Notes: generated by a model not told the origin, from the sequence alone. A stretch of 64,000 nt of DNA from Couchioplanes caeruleus (GCF_003751945.1 NZ_RJKL01000001.1:2852001-2916000); one strand, 5' to 3'; counted from the first letter of the stretch, positions 26,063-35,391 are shown. Made by a program: numbers and translations.

Positions 26063-26110
26063 TTAGGGGCGCACTCGTGCAAACGCAGTTGCAGTGACGG
26101 GAGGGCCGCA

Positions 26111-27480
26111 TTGCCGCAGCGCAACGAGCAACTTGCCCGGGTCCTCAGTGAGGCCGCGCTGTCCCATAAAGCGTTCGCGCGAGCAGTGCGTGAGGTGTCC
26201 GCACGCCATGGTCAGCCGGTCAACTGCGACCACACGTCGGTCAGTCGCTGGCTCAGCGGATGCGCCCCCGTGGGCGAGTCCCGATGTACATCGCCGAGGC
26301 CCTGAGCACCCGACTTTCACGAAGTGTCACACCGGCAGAGGTCGGCTTCCCCTCTGCGGAAATGCTGCCCGACGACTTCGGGACGAGATATGAAGACTCC
26401 GTTGACGTCGCCACCGAGACGCTTGCTCAACTTTGGCGCGCGGATGTGGCCGATGATCCACAGATCCTCCGCGTGCCGGCACACGGGACTGCGGGTGTCG
26501 CTGCGGCGCTGTCATGGCTTGTCCGGGGATACAGCGCTGTCCCGCGAACAGCGGCGGGACGACGTGTAGGACTGCCTGACATCCAGGCGTTCCGAGCCAC
26601 CGTCAATGCCTTTTCGAACCTCGACAATGCCTATGGAGGCGGGCAGGCGCGCAAGGCGCTCGTCCAATTCCTTGGCACCGAAGGTACTGCGTTACTCAGA
26701 GGCGCCTACTCCGACCCGGTTGGGCGCCAGCTCCATGCGGCAGTCGCCGAGGCCACCCTCCTTGCCGGCTGGACTGCATACGACTCGGGGGTTCACGGCG
26801 CTGCGCAGCGCTACTTCATCCAAGCTCTACGCCTCGCTCAGGAGGCCGGAGACACCTTGCTCGCGGGCAGCGTGCTCGACGCGATGAGTCACCAGGCGAC
26901 CTTCCTGCGACGGCACCGAGAGGCAGTCGACCTCGCGCGCGCAGCTCGGACCGGGACCCAAGGCAAGGCGACAGCCACCCTGAGCGCCCACTTCTACGCC
27001 ATGGAGGCTCGCGCCCTCGCCTGCGGAGGCGACGCGAGAGGAAGCCTTTCCGCGCTTTCCGAAGCGTCCCGGCTATTCGAACAGCGACGGCCGGGTGACG
27101 ACCCAGATTGGATCGCGTACTTCGACGAAGCCGAGTTGAACGCCGAGTTCAGCCACTGCCTACGAGACCTCGGTCGTCACCGAGAAGCTGCAATGTATGC
27201 AAGCGAGTCTTTGACGAACGCCGGAGCGTCCACGCGGAGCGACTTCTTCGTGTCGATGGTTCTTGCATCCGGACATGCGGGCCAAGGCAACCCGGAAGCG
27301 GCGTTTCGTGCAGCCGGAGAGGCGCTGACGGCGGGGCTGTCGCTGAAGTCCGCGAGGTGCCTGGACTACGTGCGCCACTTCCGATCCCTCATCGTTCCCT
27401 TCGAGGAATGTTCGGCAGCCAAGGAGTTCATCGAATCCTTCGCAGAGAACGAGATGTGGGTTTTGTCAGCTCAGCGTTAG
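26111..27480 (+). pseudogene. HTH regulator with TPR-like region, frameshifted
   Basis: A TTG start at 26111 (GGGAGG upstream) opens MPQRNEQLARVLSEAALSHK with an HTH ending CDHTSVSRWLSG. The next residues, MRPRGRVPMYIAEALSTRL, lie in another frame, so one base is missing near 26258. The 400-residue C-terminal part is helical and TPR-like (AQRYFIQALRLAQEAGDTLL, DLGRHREAAMYASESL). Such regulators often control actinobacterial integrative elements. An ORF from the ATG at 26260 could still express the part without HTH. Confidence 0.8.
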
Positions 27481-28379
27481 AGCGGCTTCCAGTCTCGGCG
27501 ACTACCGTCCGTCCGCAGCGCGTGGATCCGTTTCGCGAATTCCTGTCGGGCTGAGTCGCTTGCTGCCACATTCTGCGAAAGCCATGCAACCATGGAGAGT
27601 TCGCGGGTATCGGCCAACACCTTGTAGCCGTCCCACTGCATGACATCTACGCCGTAGGTGTCGACGAATGCGCGGTACTCGTCGTCCGTGTGCCACCCAT
27701 ATCGCTCGAAGAACATTGCCGTCAGCAGCAAGTCCCACTCTCGCGACCCGTGGGCAAGCCCGTCCAGGTCGGACAACACAGCGGTGCCGGTCCAGGTTCG
27801 CAGGACGTTGCCAACGCTGGCGTCCCCATGAACGACCCCGACGCCCAACGGAAATTCCAGCCGCTCGTAGGCCGCGAACAGTTCGCGGGTACGCCGGAGC
27901 AGAAACTCGCGATCCGTTTCATTAAGTGCCAGCGCAGATCGAATCCGCGCTTCAAGACGGTCGAATGGTCGCAATTCGGGAAGCGTGATGCCCTGGGGGA
28001 CACTCAGTTGATGGAGTGCCCGAAGGAGACGACCCAACTCGGAGGTCGTCCCGTACGCCTCGCGATCTGACACCGACTCCCAGAAGGTGACGACATGCTC
28101 GCCAACCACGACCGGCTGAGCCACCTCAAGAGCGACGACGGCCGGGACACCCGCTCCAGCGAGCCACTTGGAAACCGCGATCTCATTCACGGCCACAGGC
28201 AGCAGGTCGAGCGACCGCGAAACCCGTGCAACGATGGTTCGGCTACTAAGCCAGTAGACCGCCGCAGACCCGATCCGGATCAACTCAGCATCATCGGAGC
28301 AGATGCCAAGCCGCGAAGCAGCAGCCGCCAGGGAGACGTCAGCAGTGGTCTTGTCGAAGGACGGTGCCGCTGTTGCCAA
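27477..28379 (-). CDS. Aminoglycoside-phosphotransferase-like kinase
   Basis: The 300-residue protein has the APH/choline kinase core: catalytic loop VGVVHGDASVGNVL, metal-binding LSDLDGLAHGSREWDLL and an N-lobe with AVNEIAVSKWLAGAGVP. The stop overlaps the end of the converging regulator by four bases. Being AICE cargo next to an HTH protein, it may phosphorylate a small molecule or regulator; there is no direct evidence of antibiotic resistance. Confidence 0.82.
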   Translation of the reverse strand: MATAAPSFDKTTADVSLAAAASRLGICSDDAELIRIGSAAVYWLSSRTIVARVSRSLDLLPVAVNEIAVSKWLAGAGVPAVVALEVAQPVVVGEHVVTFWESVSDREAYGTTSELGRLLRALHQLSVPQGITLPELRPFDRLEARIRSALALNETDREFLLRRTRELFAAYERLEFPLGVGVVHGDASVGNVLRTWTGTAVLSDLDGLAHGSREWDLLLTAMFFERYGWHTDDEYRAFVDTYGVDVMQWDGYKVLADTRELSMVAWLSQNVAASDSARQEFAKRIHALRTDGSRRDWKPL

Positions 28380-28392
28380 GATCCTGACGCTC

Positions 28393-28662
28393 CTACTCCT
28401 CGGTTCCGTCGCTTTCCGTGCGCTTAGAGGAAGGCCGGCCGCCGACGCCTGGACGGGGCCGAGACGCGTGCCACTCGATGATGGTTGACGGCTTCCAGGC
28501 TTGGGTCCGACCGAGCCTCATTTCCGGCTCCGGCATTTGGCCCCGGTTGCGGTAGCCGCTCACGGTCGCCACCTGCACTCCGAGGTAAGCAGCCACGTCG
28601 GAGGTTGTCCACCACTCCGCCGTCGTATCCGCTGCCACAGGACGAAGCCTACCGTCAGCCAT
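28393..28662 (-). CDS. MerR/AlpA-type HTH protein
   Basis: The ATG at 28662 gives 89 residues containing WWTTSDVAAYLGVQVATVSG and RLGRTQAWKPSTIIEWHASR, an excisionase/MerR-like winged helix, followed by a polar tail. It is 13 bases upstream of the phosphotransferase gene, so the two are probably one operon. It is divergent from the PP2C-like gene. Confidence 0.78.
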   Translation of the reverse strand: MADGRLRPVAADTTAEWWTTSDVAAYLGVQVATVSGYRNRGQMPEPEMRLGRTQAWKPSTIIEWHASRPRPGVGGRPSSKRTESDGTEE

Positions 28663-28762
28663 GCACGCTGTGAGAACCACAGCACCTGGAACGCTGGCTG
28701 CAGAACTTGCCGGTCGTAGGTTCGAGGCCCGGCCGGCACGAAGTGACGGAGGTACCCGCCGA

Positions 28763-29569
28763 GTGTTCGCGCTAGCCACCGATACCGCTCCCGGCCGCCC
28801 CAACGAGGACTTCGTCGTAGCGACCCCGGAGATCGCCGTCGTCGTCGACGGCGCAGGAATCCCGTACGGCGGCTGCCACCACGGAGTCGCCTGGTACGCC
28901 AAGCAGCTCGGCGTCAGAACCTTGGCAGCGTTAACCCAGAATCCCGACATCTCGCTGACAGACGGACTCGCGACGGGCATCGCGACGGTCGCCAGCATGC
29001 ACGTTGCCACCTGCGATCTTGCCAACCCCGGTACGCCGTGCGCGGCCATCGGAATTCTGCGCGTGGGGGAGCACCAGGTCGACACCCTGGCGCTATCCGA
29101 TGTCAGCATCGTCGTGGATCTCGAATCAGGCCTCGAAGTGACGTGCGACCTATCGATCGAACACATCAGCGGGACCGAACCCGACGCCGTCGCAGGCCTC
29201 CGCTTCGGCACCGACGGGCACCAGGCAGCCCTGGCCGACCTCGTCGCCAGACAGACCGCCACACGCAACCGCCCGGACGGCTGGTGGGTGGCAGCAGCCG
29301 ATCCAGATGCAGCTCAGTACGCGCATGTCAGGAGCTATCCCAGGACAGCGATGCGGCGAGCAAGCGCCTTCACCGACGGCGCGACACGTCCGGTCGACCA
29401 AATGCGGTGCTTCGAATGGAGCACCTACCTGGACCTCCTCGACAAGCTCGGTCCCGCAGGCTTGATCCAACAGGTTCGCGCCATCGAGATCGCCGATCCG
29501 GACGGTGAACGCTACCCCCGAACCAAGCGGCACGACGACGCGACCATCGCCCAGTTCCAGCCGGTCTAA
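28763..29569 (+). CDS. PP2C-like phosphatase
   Basis: The GTG at 28763 has GGAGG upstream and gives 268 residues. It was preferred to the ATG at 28661, which would overlap the start codon of the divergent gene. The motifs GRPNEDFVVATPEIAVVVDG and LALSDVSIVV are the metal-binding positions of PP2C/SpoIIE-type phosphatases. The last Asp motif is in KRHDDATIA. It probably reverses a Ser/Thr phosphorylation; pairing with the kinase-like neighbour is suggestive only. Confidence 0.78.
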   Translation: MFALATDTAPGRPNEDFVVATPEIAVVVDGAGIPYGGCHHGVAWYAKQLGVRTLAALTQNPDISLTDGLATGIATVASMHVATCDLANPGTPCAAIGILRVGEHQVDTLALSDVSIVVDLESGLEVTCDLSIEHISGTEPDAVAGLRFGTDGHQAALADLVARQTATRNRPDGWWVAAADPDAAQYAHVRSYPRTAMRRASAFTDGATRPVDQMRCFEWSTYLDLLDKLGPAGLIQQVRAIEIADPDGERYPRTKRHDDATIAQFQPV

Positions 29570-30013
29570 GCCTCGGCCACGACCGTCGGGCGTCGGGCGT
29601 CGGCGAGCCCCAGTGTGGTCCACACTAATCCGCGACACCTGTTCGTCTACTGATGTGCGCCAAGGTCCGGTCACCTGCGAGAAGGTTCGCCACCGACGCA
29701 ACGTCTTGTCATGCCGAGGAGAGTGCATCCGATCAAGCCGTGCGGCTCTTATGCATAGGTCGCCCACATCCGGGCTCACTGCTTATTCAGTTCGCACGCT
29801 AGTTGGGCGAGAAGATGCTGATTCTTCGGCATCCAGGTCCCAGCCGGTGCTGTGAGGTACGCGACAACCTCCGAGCCCGGCATCGCGATTGGCTCTCGCA
29901 CCACCCCAGCGGACACTGACAGCTATAAAGCAGTTGCCGGGCCCGATGCAGTCGTACCGTCATGCCGCTGAGTACCCACGCCGATCATTAAGCCTTGCAT
30001 CGGTTCGCGTGCC
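29570..30013. other. Intergenic, no convincing gene
   Basis: I see no supported gene in this stretch. A minus-strand frame of about 47 codons around 29780-29923 (containing PGSEVVAYLTAPAGTWMPKN) has a GTG but no good ribosome site. It could be a gene fragment. Confidence 0.4.
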
Positions 30014-30370
30014 TCAGAAAGAGCCTTCAGACCGGATTCCAGCGCTCGTGATGTCGCCGCTGCGGACAAGCTCCCGTATCGCAGCGGTCATCACGGCGAT
30101 CCCGGGCGCCGGCACGATGACGGCGTCGACACCATAGAAATAGCTGCCATTCGCCACTTCGCCGGTCTCCCGCCACACCCCGAGGAGCCGCCGGACTTCG
30201 TCGACCGTGAAAATTGTCAGCACCCAGCAGGAGGCGTCCGGCAGGTCGACGAACGCGTCGACGTTCGCCACCGACTCTTCGGAATCAGCCGGGTCTAGAA
30301 GGAACCGCGCCACGAACGTCGGCTCTTCAACCAGCAGGTACGGACTGGAGCTGCTCACGAGAGTCATCAT
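30014..30370 (-). CDS. Hypothetical protein
   Basis: Starting at one of two adjacent ATGs (30370/30367), the product has about 118 residues with SSSSPYLLVEEPTFVARFLL, CWVLTIFTVDEVRRLLGVW and IVPAPGIAVMTAAIRELV. It looks like a folded alpha/beta protein, but I do not recognise a family. It is a lone gene in the cargo part of the element. Confidence 0.6.
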   Translation of the reverse strand: MMTLVSSSSPYLLVEEPTFVARFLLDPADSEESVANVDAFVDLPDASCWVLTIFTVDEVRRLLGVWRETGEVANGSYFYGVDAVIVPAPGIAVMTAAIRELVRSGDITSAGIRSEGSF

Positions 30371-30568
30371 GCCGTGGCCAGCCTCAAGGGTCCGGCTCAT
30401 TGGCCGACGGCGCAGATCTCATGGCAACGACCGCTCATCATGCCCGAACGCACTGATCTGCCGCAGTCCGTGCGCGCCGGCTGCGCTCAGCAGGTCACAC
30501 GCCGTAGTCGGAGCTCGCTCGCCGCTGACATCCGGATACCGAGACGAGGGCGTTCGATTGGAGAATGT

Positions 30569-31207
30569 GTGAAGATGCGGCGCGTGGAATTCTCTCGCGA
30601 CGTACTTCAATCGGCTGCAGCCGATCCCGCCTCTGCGGCGTGGAGCACCATCTGGCAGCAGTCGTGCCATCAAGGAACCTGTGACCCCGCGAGCGCTGTT
30701 CTCCTGCCCTGGCTCTCGACGACGATTGCCGCGTTCCCTGCGGACCGACGCGAAACTCCATTGGCGCTGGCTGGTTTCATCGCGTTGGACGCCACTGATG
30801 CCGACCGCGCAACCTACGCCGACGACATCGCGGCTCTCCGCACGATGGCGGTCGAGCGCTTGCCGGAGGTATCCGACGATCCGGCATTCGTCTACCTTTT
30901 GCAGGCGATCCTGGGCTTCGACGGCGACGAGACGTGGGGCAAGGAACTCGATCACCTCAACGACGGAGAAGTAGAGGTACGGTGCCCAGAATGCGATGAG
31001 GAAGCACTGGTGGACCTGTCCGGCGACGACCCTGAAATCCTGCCTGGACTGTCCAGTGAACTGGCTGAACGCCTTCATGCCGAGGCGACGCACACCGGTC
31101 GAGGAGCGGTGGGCACAGGCATGACCCGCTTGTTCGGCCGGATGGACTGTCCGAGCTGCGGCATTCGATTCAACGTGGCCGACCACTTGGCGGGTTCATT
31201 CACGTGA
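30569..31207 (+). CDS. Zinc-ribbon hypothetical protein
   Basis: The GTG at 30569 (GGAG upstream) gives about 212 residues; the ATG at 30575 is an alternative. The first half is helical (ALAGFIALDATDADRATYAD). The second half has two CxxC pairs, RCPECDEEALVDLSG and DCPSCGIRFN, which would close a zinc ribbon. No family was identified. Like its neighbours it resembles immunity-type cargo, but that is inference. Confidence 0.65.
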   Translation: MKMRRVEFSRDVLQSAAADPASAAWSTIWQQSCHQGTCDPASAVLLPWLSTTIAAFPADRRETPLALAGFIALDATDADRATYADDIAALRTMAVERLPEVSDDPAFVYLLQAILGFDGDETWGKELDHLNDGEVEVRCPECDEEALVDLSGDDPEILPGLSSELAERLHAEATHTGRGAVGTGMTRLFGRMDCPSCGIRFNVADHLAGSFT

Positions 31208-31441
31208 TCCGGCGGCATCCGGATCTGCCGCGACTAACGCGCGTAGAGGTTCCCCTCAGTTGGCTGACCGCTGCCGCATGCCAGTCGACAGAGGACAAGG
31301 TGCAAGCCAGATGTCGGGCTCCACTTGATGCGTTACGAATCTGGGTCAGATGATCCGTAACAGCTCCGGCTAGACGATCTTGCTTGCCGTGTCGCGGGCC
31401 CCTTATGGTTGCGCGGTTGATGCCCCTGGGAGGCTGAGGGA

Positions 31442-32047
31442 GTGGAAGAGTCTGCGTGGACTGAGGTCTCGGCGCTGGCAGCAGCAGCTCCATATCCGGT
31501 GGAGGTGCTGTCGACCGACCCTGAACGGGCGTCGGCCTGCCTGACGGCTCTGGGGATCACCACCAGGTCATGGCTCGGCGCGGTGGTGGCCAACAGCGGC
31601 GGGCTGGTGATCGATCACGGTTGGCTTCGGGTGCTCGGCGGTGGGCACGACGGGCTGCCGGAGGTGGCTGCCGATGATGGCCGCCTGGTCGTTGCCTTCG
31701 ACGTGATGGGTGGACAGTTCGCGTGGTTGTCGACAGAGCCAGGCGCGAGACCGACGGTGCATTACTTCGGCCCAGAGGACCTAGCGTGGCAAGATCTTGA
31801 GTTCGGGTACGGCGATTGGCTGCATGCGATGCTTGCTGGTGCGGTGACGCAGTTCTATGCGGGTCTGCGCTGGCCGGGGTGGGAAGCCGAGGTGGCCGGC
31901 GTCGCTCTGGACGAGGGAATCAGCGCGGTGCCGCCGCCGTGGACCAGGGAGGGGAAGGATCTCTCGGTGGTGTCCCGTAGACCGATCCGGCTCACTGAGC
32001 TCGTTTCGGTTCAGCAGGAGACTGCCCGTCAGCTCGGCTTCCTCTAG
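31442..32047 (+). CDS. DUF2625 protein
   Basis: The GTG at 31442 gives 201 residues matching the DUF2625 pattern: VVANSGGLVIDHGWLRVLGG, VAFDVMGGQFAWLS, TVHYFGPEDLAWQDLEFGYG, FYAGLRWPGWEAEV and PPPWTREGKD. This family is related to SMI1/KNR4-like immunity folds. The role is unknown. Confidence 0.85.
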   Translation: MEESAWTEVSALAAAAPYPVEVLSTDPERASACLTALGITTRSWLGAVVANSGGLVIDHGWLRVLGGGHDGLPEVAADDGRLVVAFDVMGGQFAWLSTEPGARPTVHYFGPEDLAWQDLEFGYGDWLHAMLAGAVTQFYAGLRWPGWEAEVAGVALDEGISAVPPPWTREGKDLSVVSRRPIRLTELVSVQQETARQLGFL

Positions 32048-32719
32048 AACATCGCCGCCTTTCCGGTCGACGCCCCCGAACGCGGTGCCAACGGGGCTTC
32101 CTTCAGGCAGGCCGGTCCATCACGTTCATCGCCACAGCACTCGGCGGGGTGTCACGCGTCAACTGCAGTCGCCGTGTAACGCATCAAGCGAAGTACGACA
32201 AAGGTGCAAGCCAGAACTTGTGAGAAGTTTCTGTACGGGTTCAAGGCGGCCCGCTTCGCAGGCCGCTCGCGCCGCCCAGCAGGGCCGGGCCTACGGCCCG
32301 CCGCTCGGATCCGCGCCCATGCCTTCGGCGGGCGCGGACCCGGCGGTTCAGCCCTGCGGCAGGCGCGAACACGAAGAAGCCCCGGGCCGCCGGGGTAGCC
32401 GGCAGATCCGGAACTTACAAGCTTGTGAAGGCATGACGCCTCCGGCGGGGAGCTCGGGCGCTCTGGGATGGGGGTGCCATCCCGACACCCTTCGTCCAGG
32501 CAAAGCCGAGCAGACAGGGCCTGCCTGGTCAAGGTCGTTCAGACGTAGGGTGCTCCACCTTGACCAGGCAGGCCCTGTCTGCCCCACGATGTGTGGACGA
32601 AGGCCGACGGGATGGCGTGGCAGCAGAATGCTGGATCGATCAATCACTGGCCATTCATCAAGGACTTGTACTCTATGCTGTGACGTCCCACATTCTTCCG
32701 ACATGCATGAGGAAAGCTC
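32048..32719. other. Long structured non-coding region
   Basis: I find no convincing coding frame. The part at 32210-32440 is very GC-rich and full of short inverted repeats (for instance TCCGCGCCC pairing with GGGCGCGGA). At 32510-32582 stands the large inverted repeat described separately. The segment near 32177-32216 shares short blocks (GGTGCAAGCCAGA; GTAACGCATCAAG in opposite orientation) with 31289-31330 on the other side of the DUF2625 gene. Confidence 0.6.
32510..32582. repeat. Perfect 26-bp inverted repeat
   Basis: The arms 32510-32535 and 32557-32582 are exact reverse complements around a 21-base loop. No T-run follows. It could be a strong terminator, the stem of a structured RNA or the end of a small non-autonomous element. 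Confidence 0.85.
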
Positions 32720-33364
32720 ATGAATGAGGTATCGCCCCTCCAGAGGAACGTTGAGATCTTCCTGTCGGAAGAGAACGCCGATCCGGAGGATCTTCGCGTT
32801 TATCTCTCCAGGATCGCGTCGCGGATCGAGAGTTACGCCGCACGCATGAGGCGCTACTCTTTGACTATTGTTCTTTCCGCAGGGGTGTTCGCATTGCTGT
32901 CCAGCGGGGGGCTGACGGAAGCCGAGCTGTTCGGCATTAAAGTGCAGAATTTTATCCTCTTCCGTGTGAGCATCCCTGTAGTGATGGCCTATCTGCTCGC
33001 AAGCGTAAGCTTGTTGGCGATCAGGCGCGCTCGGTTACGCAACCTATACCATGAGATTGTCAAGAAGCGATTTCCTCGGTGGTCGGAATCGGGGCTAGAT
33101 CTTGCTCCGGTGGATGACGTGCAGTTCCTCTTCGTCTATGGAGAGGGGCTGTCGTCAAAGCGATCGGAATCCTGGGGAGACGTAGTAATGTGGACCGATC
33201 TCGCTGTTGTTTTCCTTACTCCTGTCATTTTTGGAATCGCCGCTTACGTGAATCTCTTCCTGGACGATCGAGTCCCGATGGGTTACTCCGTAATATCGCT
33301 GGCGCTAACTTCGGCGCTAATCGGTATGGCTTACCTCAGTGTGCACCTGTGGGCAGACGGCTGA
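32720..33364 (+). CDS. Four-helix membrane protein, AT-richer cargo
   Basis: The ATG at 32720 (GAGGAAAGCTC upstream) gives 214 residues. A helical cytoplasmic N-terminus (SRIASRIESYAARMRRY) precedes two hydrophobic helices, a charged middle and two more helices (DLAVVFLTPVIFGIAAYVNL; VISLALTSALIGMAYLSV). Codon use is visibly less GC-biased than the flanks, which suggests recent acquisition. I do not recognise the family; the layout is reminiscent of membrane effectors in defence cargo. Confidence 0.7.
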   Translation: MNEVSPLQRNVEIFLSEENADPEDLRVYLSRIASRIESYAARMRRYSLTIVLSAGVFALLSSGGLTEAELFGIKVQNFILFRVSIPVVMAYLLASVSLLAIRRARLRNLYHEIVKKRFPRWSESGLDLAPVDDVQFLFVYGEGLSSKRSESWGDVVMWTDLAVVFLTPVIFGIAAYVNLFLDDRVPMGYSVISLALTSALIGMAYLSVHLWADG

Positions 33365-33620
33365 GTGCGAGAAACAGCCGGCGGGCGGCGACGTGCCGCA
33401 GTTGGCCGGTCTTGACCAACCTGTGCCAGCCATTTCGGATAAGCAGCCAAAGCGATAGTCTTTTAGGCGCTCCGTCTTGAACTAGGTTCGAGGGACAGAG
33501 GTGACACGCTGCCGACCGGAGATGGCTCCTGACCTGCGGTTGGTGCCGCGTCCACCCTCACTGCCGGCACTCCTTAGATTCAGGCCAGACCAGGCCAGCG
33601 CCAGGAAGTGCGCTGGGGAA

Positions 33621-33806
33621 TCAAGGCGCCTGGTCGTTCAAGTCCGGCCGATGCTGCTTGATCCAGGCTTCAACGTCATCTCGTCGCCATACCTTGCCCT
33701 GGATCAGCTCGTCGTAGGGTGCCGGCCAGTCCGACCGGTGCGTGAGCTGGTAGACGCGCTGACGGCTGATCCCTCCGAGTCGTAAGCGGATTTCGGCTGC
33801 TCCCAT
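33621..33806 (-). CDS. Small HTH DNA-binding protein
   Basis: The ATG at 33806 (another at 33821) gives about 61 residues: MGAAEIRLRLGGISRQRVYQ, then GKVWRRDDVEAWIKQHRPDL. This is the AlpA/excisionase-like helix-turn-helix with a C-terminal wing. It could be a second excisionase or a regulator, and lies near relic arm sites. Confidence 0.7.
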   Translation of the reverse strand: MGAAEIRLRLGGISRQRVYQLTHRSDWPAPYDELIQGKVWRRDDVEAWIKQHRPDLNDQAP

Positions 33807-34183
33807 GAGATCTCTGGGCATACGACTACCCTACAAGCGACAACTGCCAAACATTTCACCCAGTCGATGGAACTTCGCTGGGCGCTTCGACGCCGCAGGC
33901 CGGCCGCCCGTGGCCCCCACACGCCGAGCGTCGTACAGCCACCCGTACAGCCAAGCCTCCACGCTGGGACCGACATCACCCGACACCGACAGACAGGCTG
34001 AGCAGGGACGCCACTCCCCTGCCAGTCCGTCCTGATCTACTTCTAATCCGCGGGTCCGCTATTGGCGATGTCCCATTGACGGTTTGTCCAGACCTCGATC
34101 GTGCCTTCGGTCAACGGCCGTAGCGCCCGAACCGTCCGCTCGTTGGGGGCCATACAGGTACCCCTCGGCGGATGGTGATCTAC
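33807..34183. other. Possible relic attachment region
   Basis: No gene is supported here. GTACAGCC occurs twice (33933-33940 and 33945-33952), and 34044-34055 repeats 12 bases of the att core (TAATCCGCGGGT). The same GTACAGC pairing occurs upstream of the right att site. Confidence 0.45.
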
Positions 34184-34951
34184 ATGGACGAAGTAGCGAT
34201 CGTGGCAGGCCAGGACACTCAACCGGTAATCGAAGATCCGGCTGCGGTGATCGCCCCACGGAAGCCGGCCGCTCGTTCTGCTCCTAAGTGGGAGACCGAC
34301 GCGCGAGACCGCGTCCGAACGGCTGTGCGCCGCTTCAGCAAGCCCCTGGCCGATCTAGTCGCCCGTGACGCCAACGAAGGCGACACACGTCTTCTTGTCA
34401 CCGACTTCCTGTGCGAGGGACTCGGCTACGACAAGTATGAGGACCTGACGACCGAGTACCAGGTCAAGGGCGAGTTTGCCGACTACGGGGTCCGCATCGA
34501 CAGGCAGCTGACCGCATTCATCGAGGTTAAGCGCTGCGCGACCAAGTTGAACGCCAAGCATCTACGGCAGGTTGAGATGTATGCCGTCAATGAAGGCGTC
34601 GAGTGGATGGTGCTGACCAACGGCCAGGTGTGGCAGGTCTACCACCTGACCGCGGGCTTGCCCGTGGTCATCGATCTCGCCTTGGAAGTGGATCTGTTGG
34701 GCGACGGCGGTCCGGCGCACAAGGGCGACGCCCTCTTCCCCTTGTCGAAGGAGGCGTTCAAGCGACGCGTCATCGATGATCTATGGCGGGCCAAGGCGGC
34801 TACCTCGCCCAAGTCCCTGGCATCCGTTCTGCTATCTGACGCGGTGTTGGAATCGGCTCGCAAGGAATTGCGCCGGCAGACCTCCCACAACATCGACGCC
34901 AAGGAACTCGGCCGCTTGCTGCAGACGACAGTCCTGCGCGATTCGCTCTGA
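34184..34951 (+). CDS. Type I restriction HsdR N-terminal-like nuclease
   Basis: The ATG at 34184 (34172 also possible) gives about 255 residues. FLCEGLGYDKYEDLTTEYQV and DYGVRIDRQLTAFIEVKR form the HSDR_N/PD-(D/E)XK core, with the Asp and Glu-Val-Lys catalytic signature, followed by MYAVNEGVEWMVLTNGQVWQ. No helicase domain and no HsdM or HsdS gene is nearby, so it is a stand-alone nuclease-like protein, perhaps defence cargo. Confidence 0.82.
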   Translation: MDEVAIVAGQDTQPVIEDPAAVIAPRKPAARSAPKWETDARDRVRTAVRRFSKPLADLVARDANEGDTRLLVTDFLCEGLGYDKYEDLTTEYQVKGEFADYGVRIDRQLTAFIEVKRCATKLNAKHLRQVEMYAVNEGVEWMVLTNGQVWQVYHLTAGLPVVIDLALEVDLLGDGGPAHKGDALFPLSKEAFKRRVIDDLWRAKAATSPKSLASVLLSDAVLESARKELRRQTSHNIDAKELGRLLQTTVLRDSL

Positions 34952-35391
34952 GGAACCCGTCGGTGCGAGTCCAACTGCCTTCGTGGCAGCGGCAACGAGG
35001 ATGTGCGGCGCCGGTGAGCAGCGACTAAGGCCGAGCATCTGGTTGCAGCTCCCGCCGTCCTACGAACCTTTCCGACGGTCGTACCGCTCTGCGGCCAGCC
35101 AGTGAGGTGGCCGGTCGGGCGGCTGGTCGAGTCGTACAGCAGAGAAGTACAGCAACCAGCCACACCGCACCGGACCATCGGAGGCGCGCACACCACGTCT
35201 GACCTCGCACGCGACCCTCAGCGACCGTCTTGCGTGAACTTGACACGGAAGAGGTCAGTGCGGCCGGCTGCTGGGCGACGAGAGCCTGACCCCCGTCTGA
35301 CCCCAACCGGCCGCAATGCCTGCAAGAGGAGCGCGTTCGCTCAGCCAACTGGATGCAGGTAGGAGCGGCTGACCACGGTCGAGAGCGAGTC
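34952..35391. other. Right end of the element, arm-type repeats
   Basis: No gene is supported. GTACAGCA occurs twice in direct orientation (35134-35141 and 35147-35154) about 240 bases before the right att core, the expected place for integrase arm sites. Confidence 0.5.

Noticed and set aside
32152..32532. 126-residue minus-strand frame in the structured non-coding block
   Set aside because: It is mostly Arg, Pro, Gly and Ala, runs through strong inverted repeats and lacks a ribosome site.
34952..35391. Minus-strand frame at 35025-35348 as a gene
   Set aside because: It has no ribosome site, no recognisable motif and a shadow-like composition, and it overlaps the presumed integrase arm sites.
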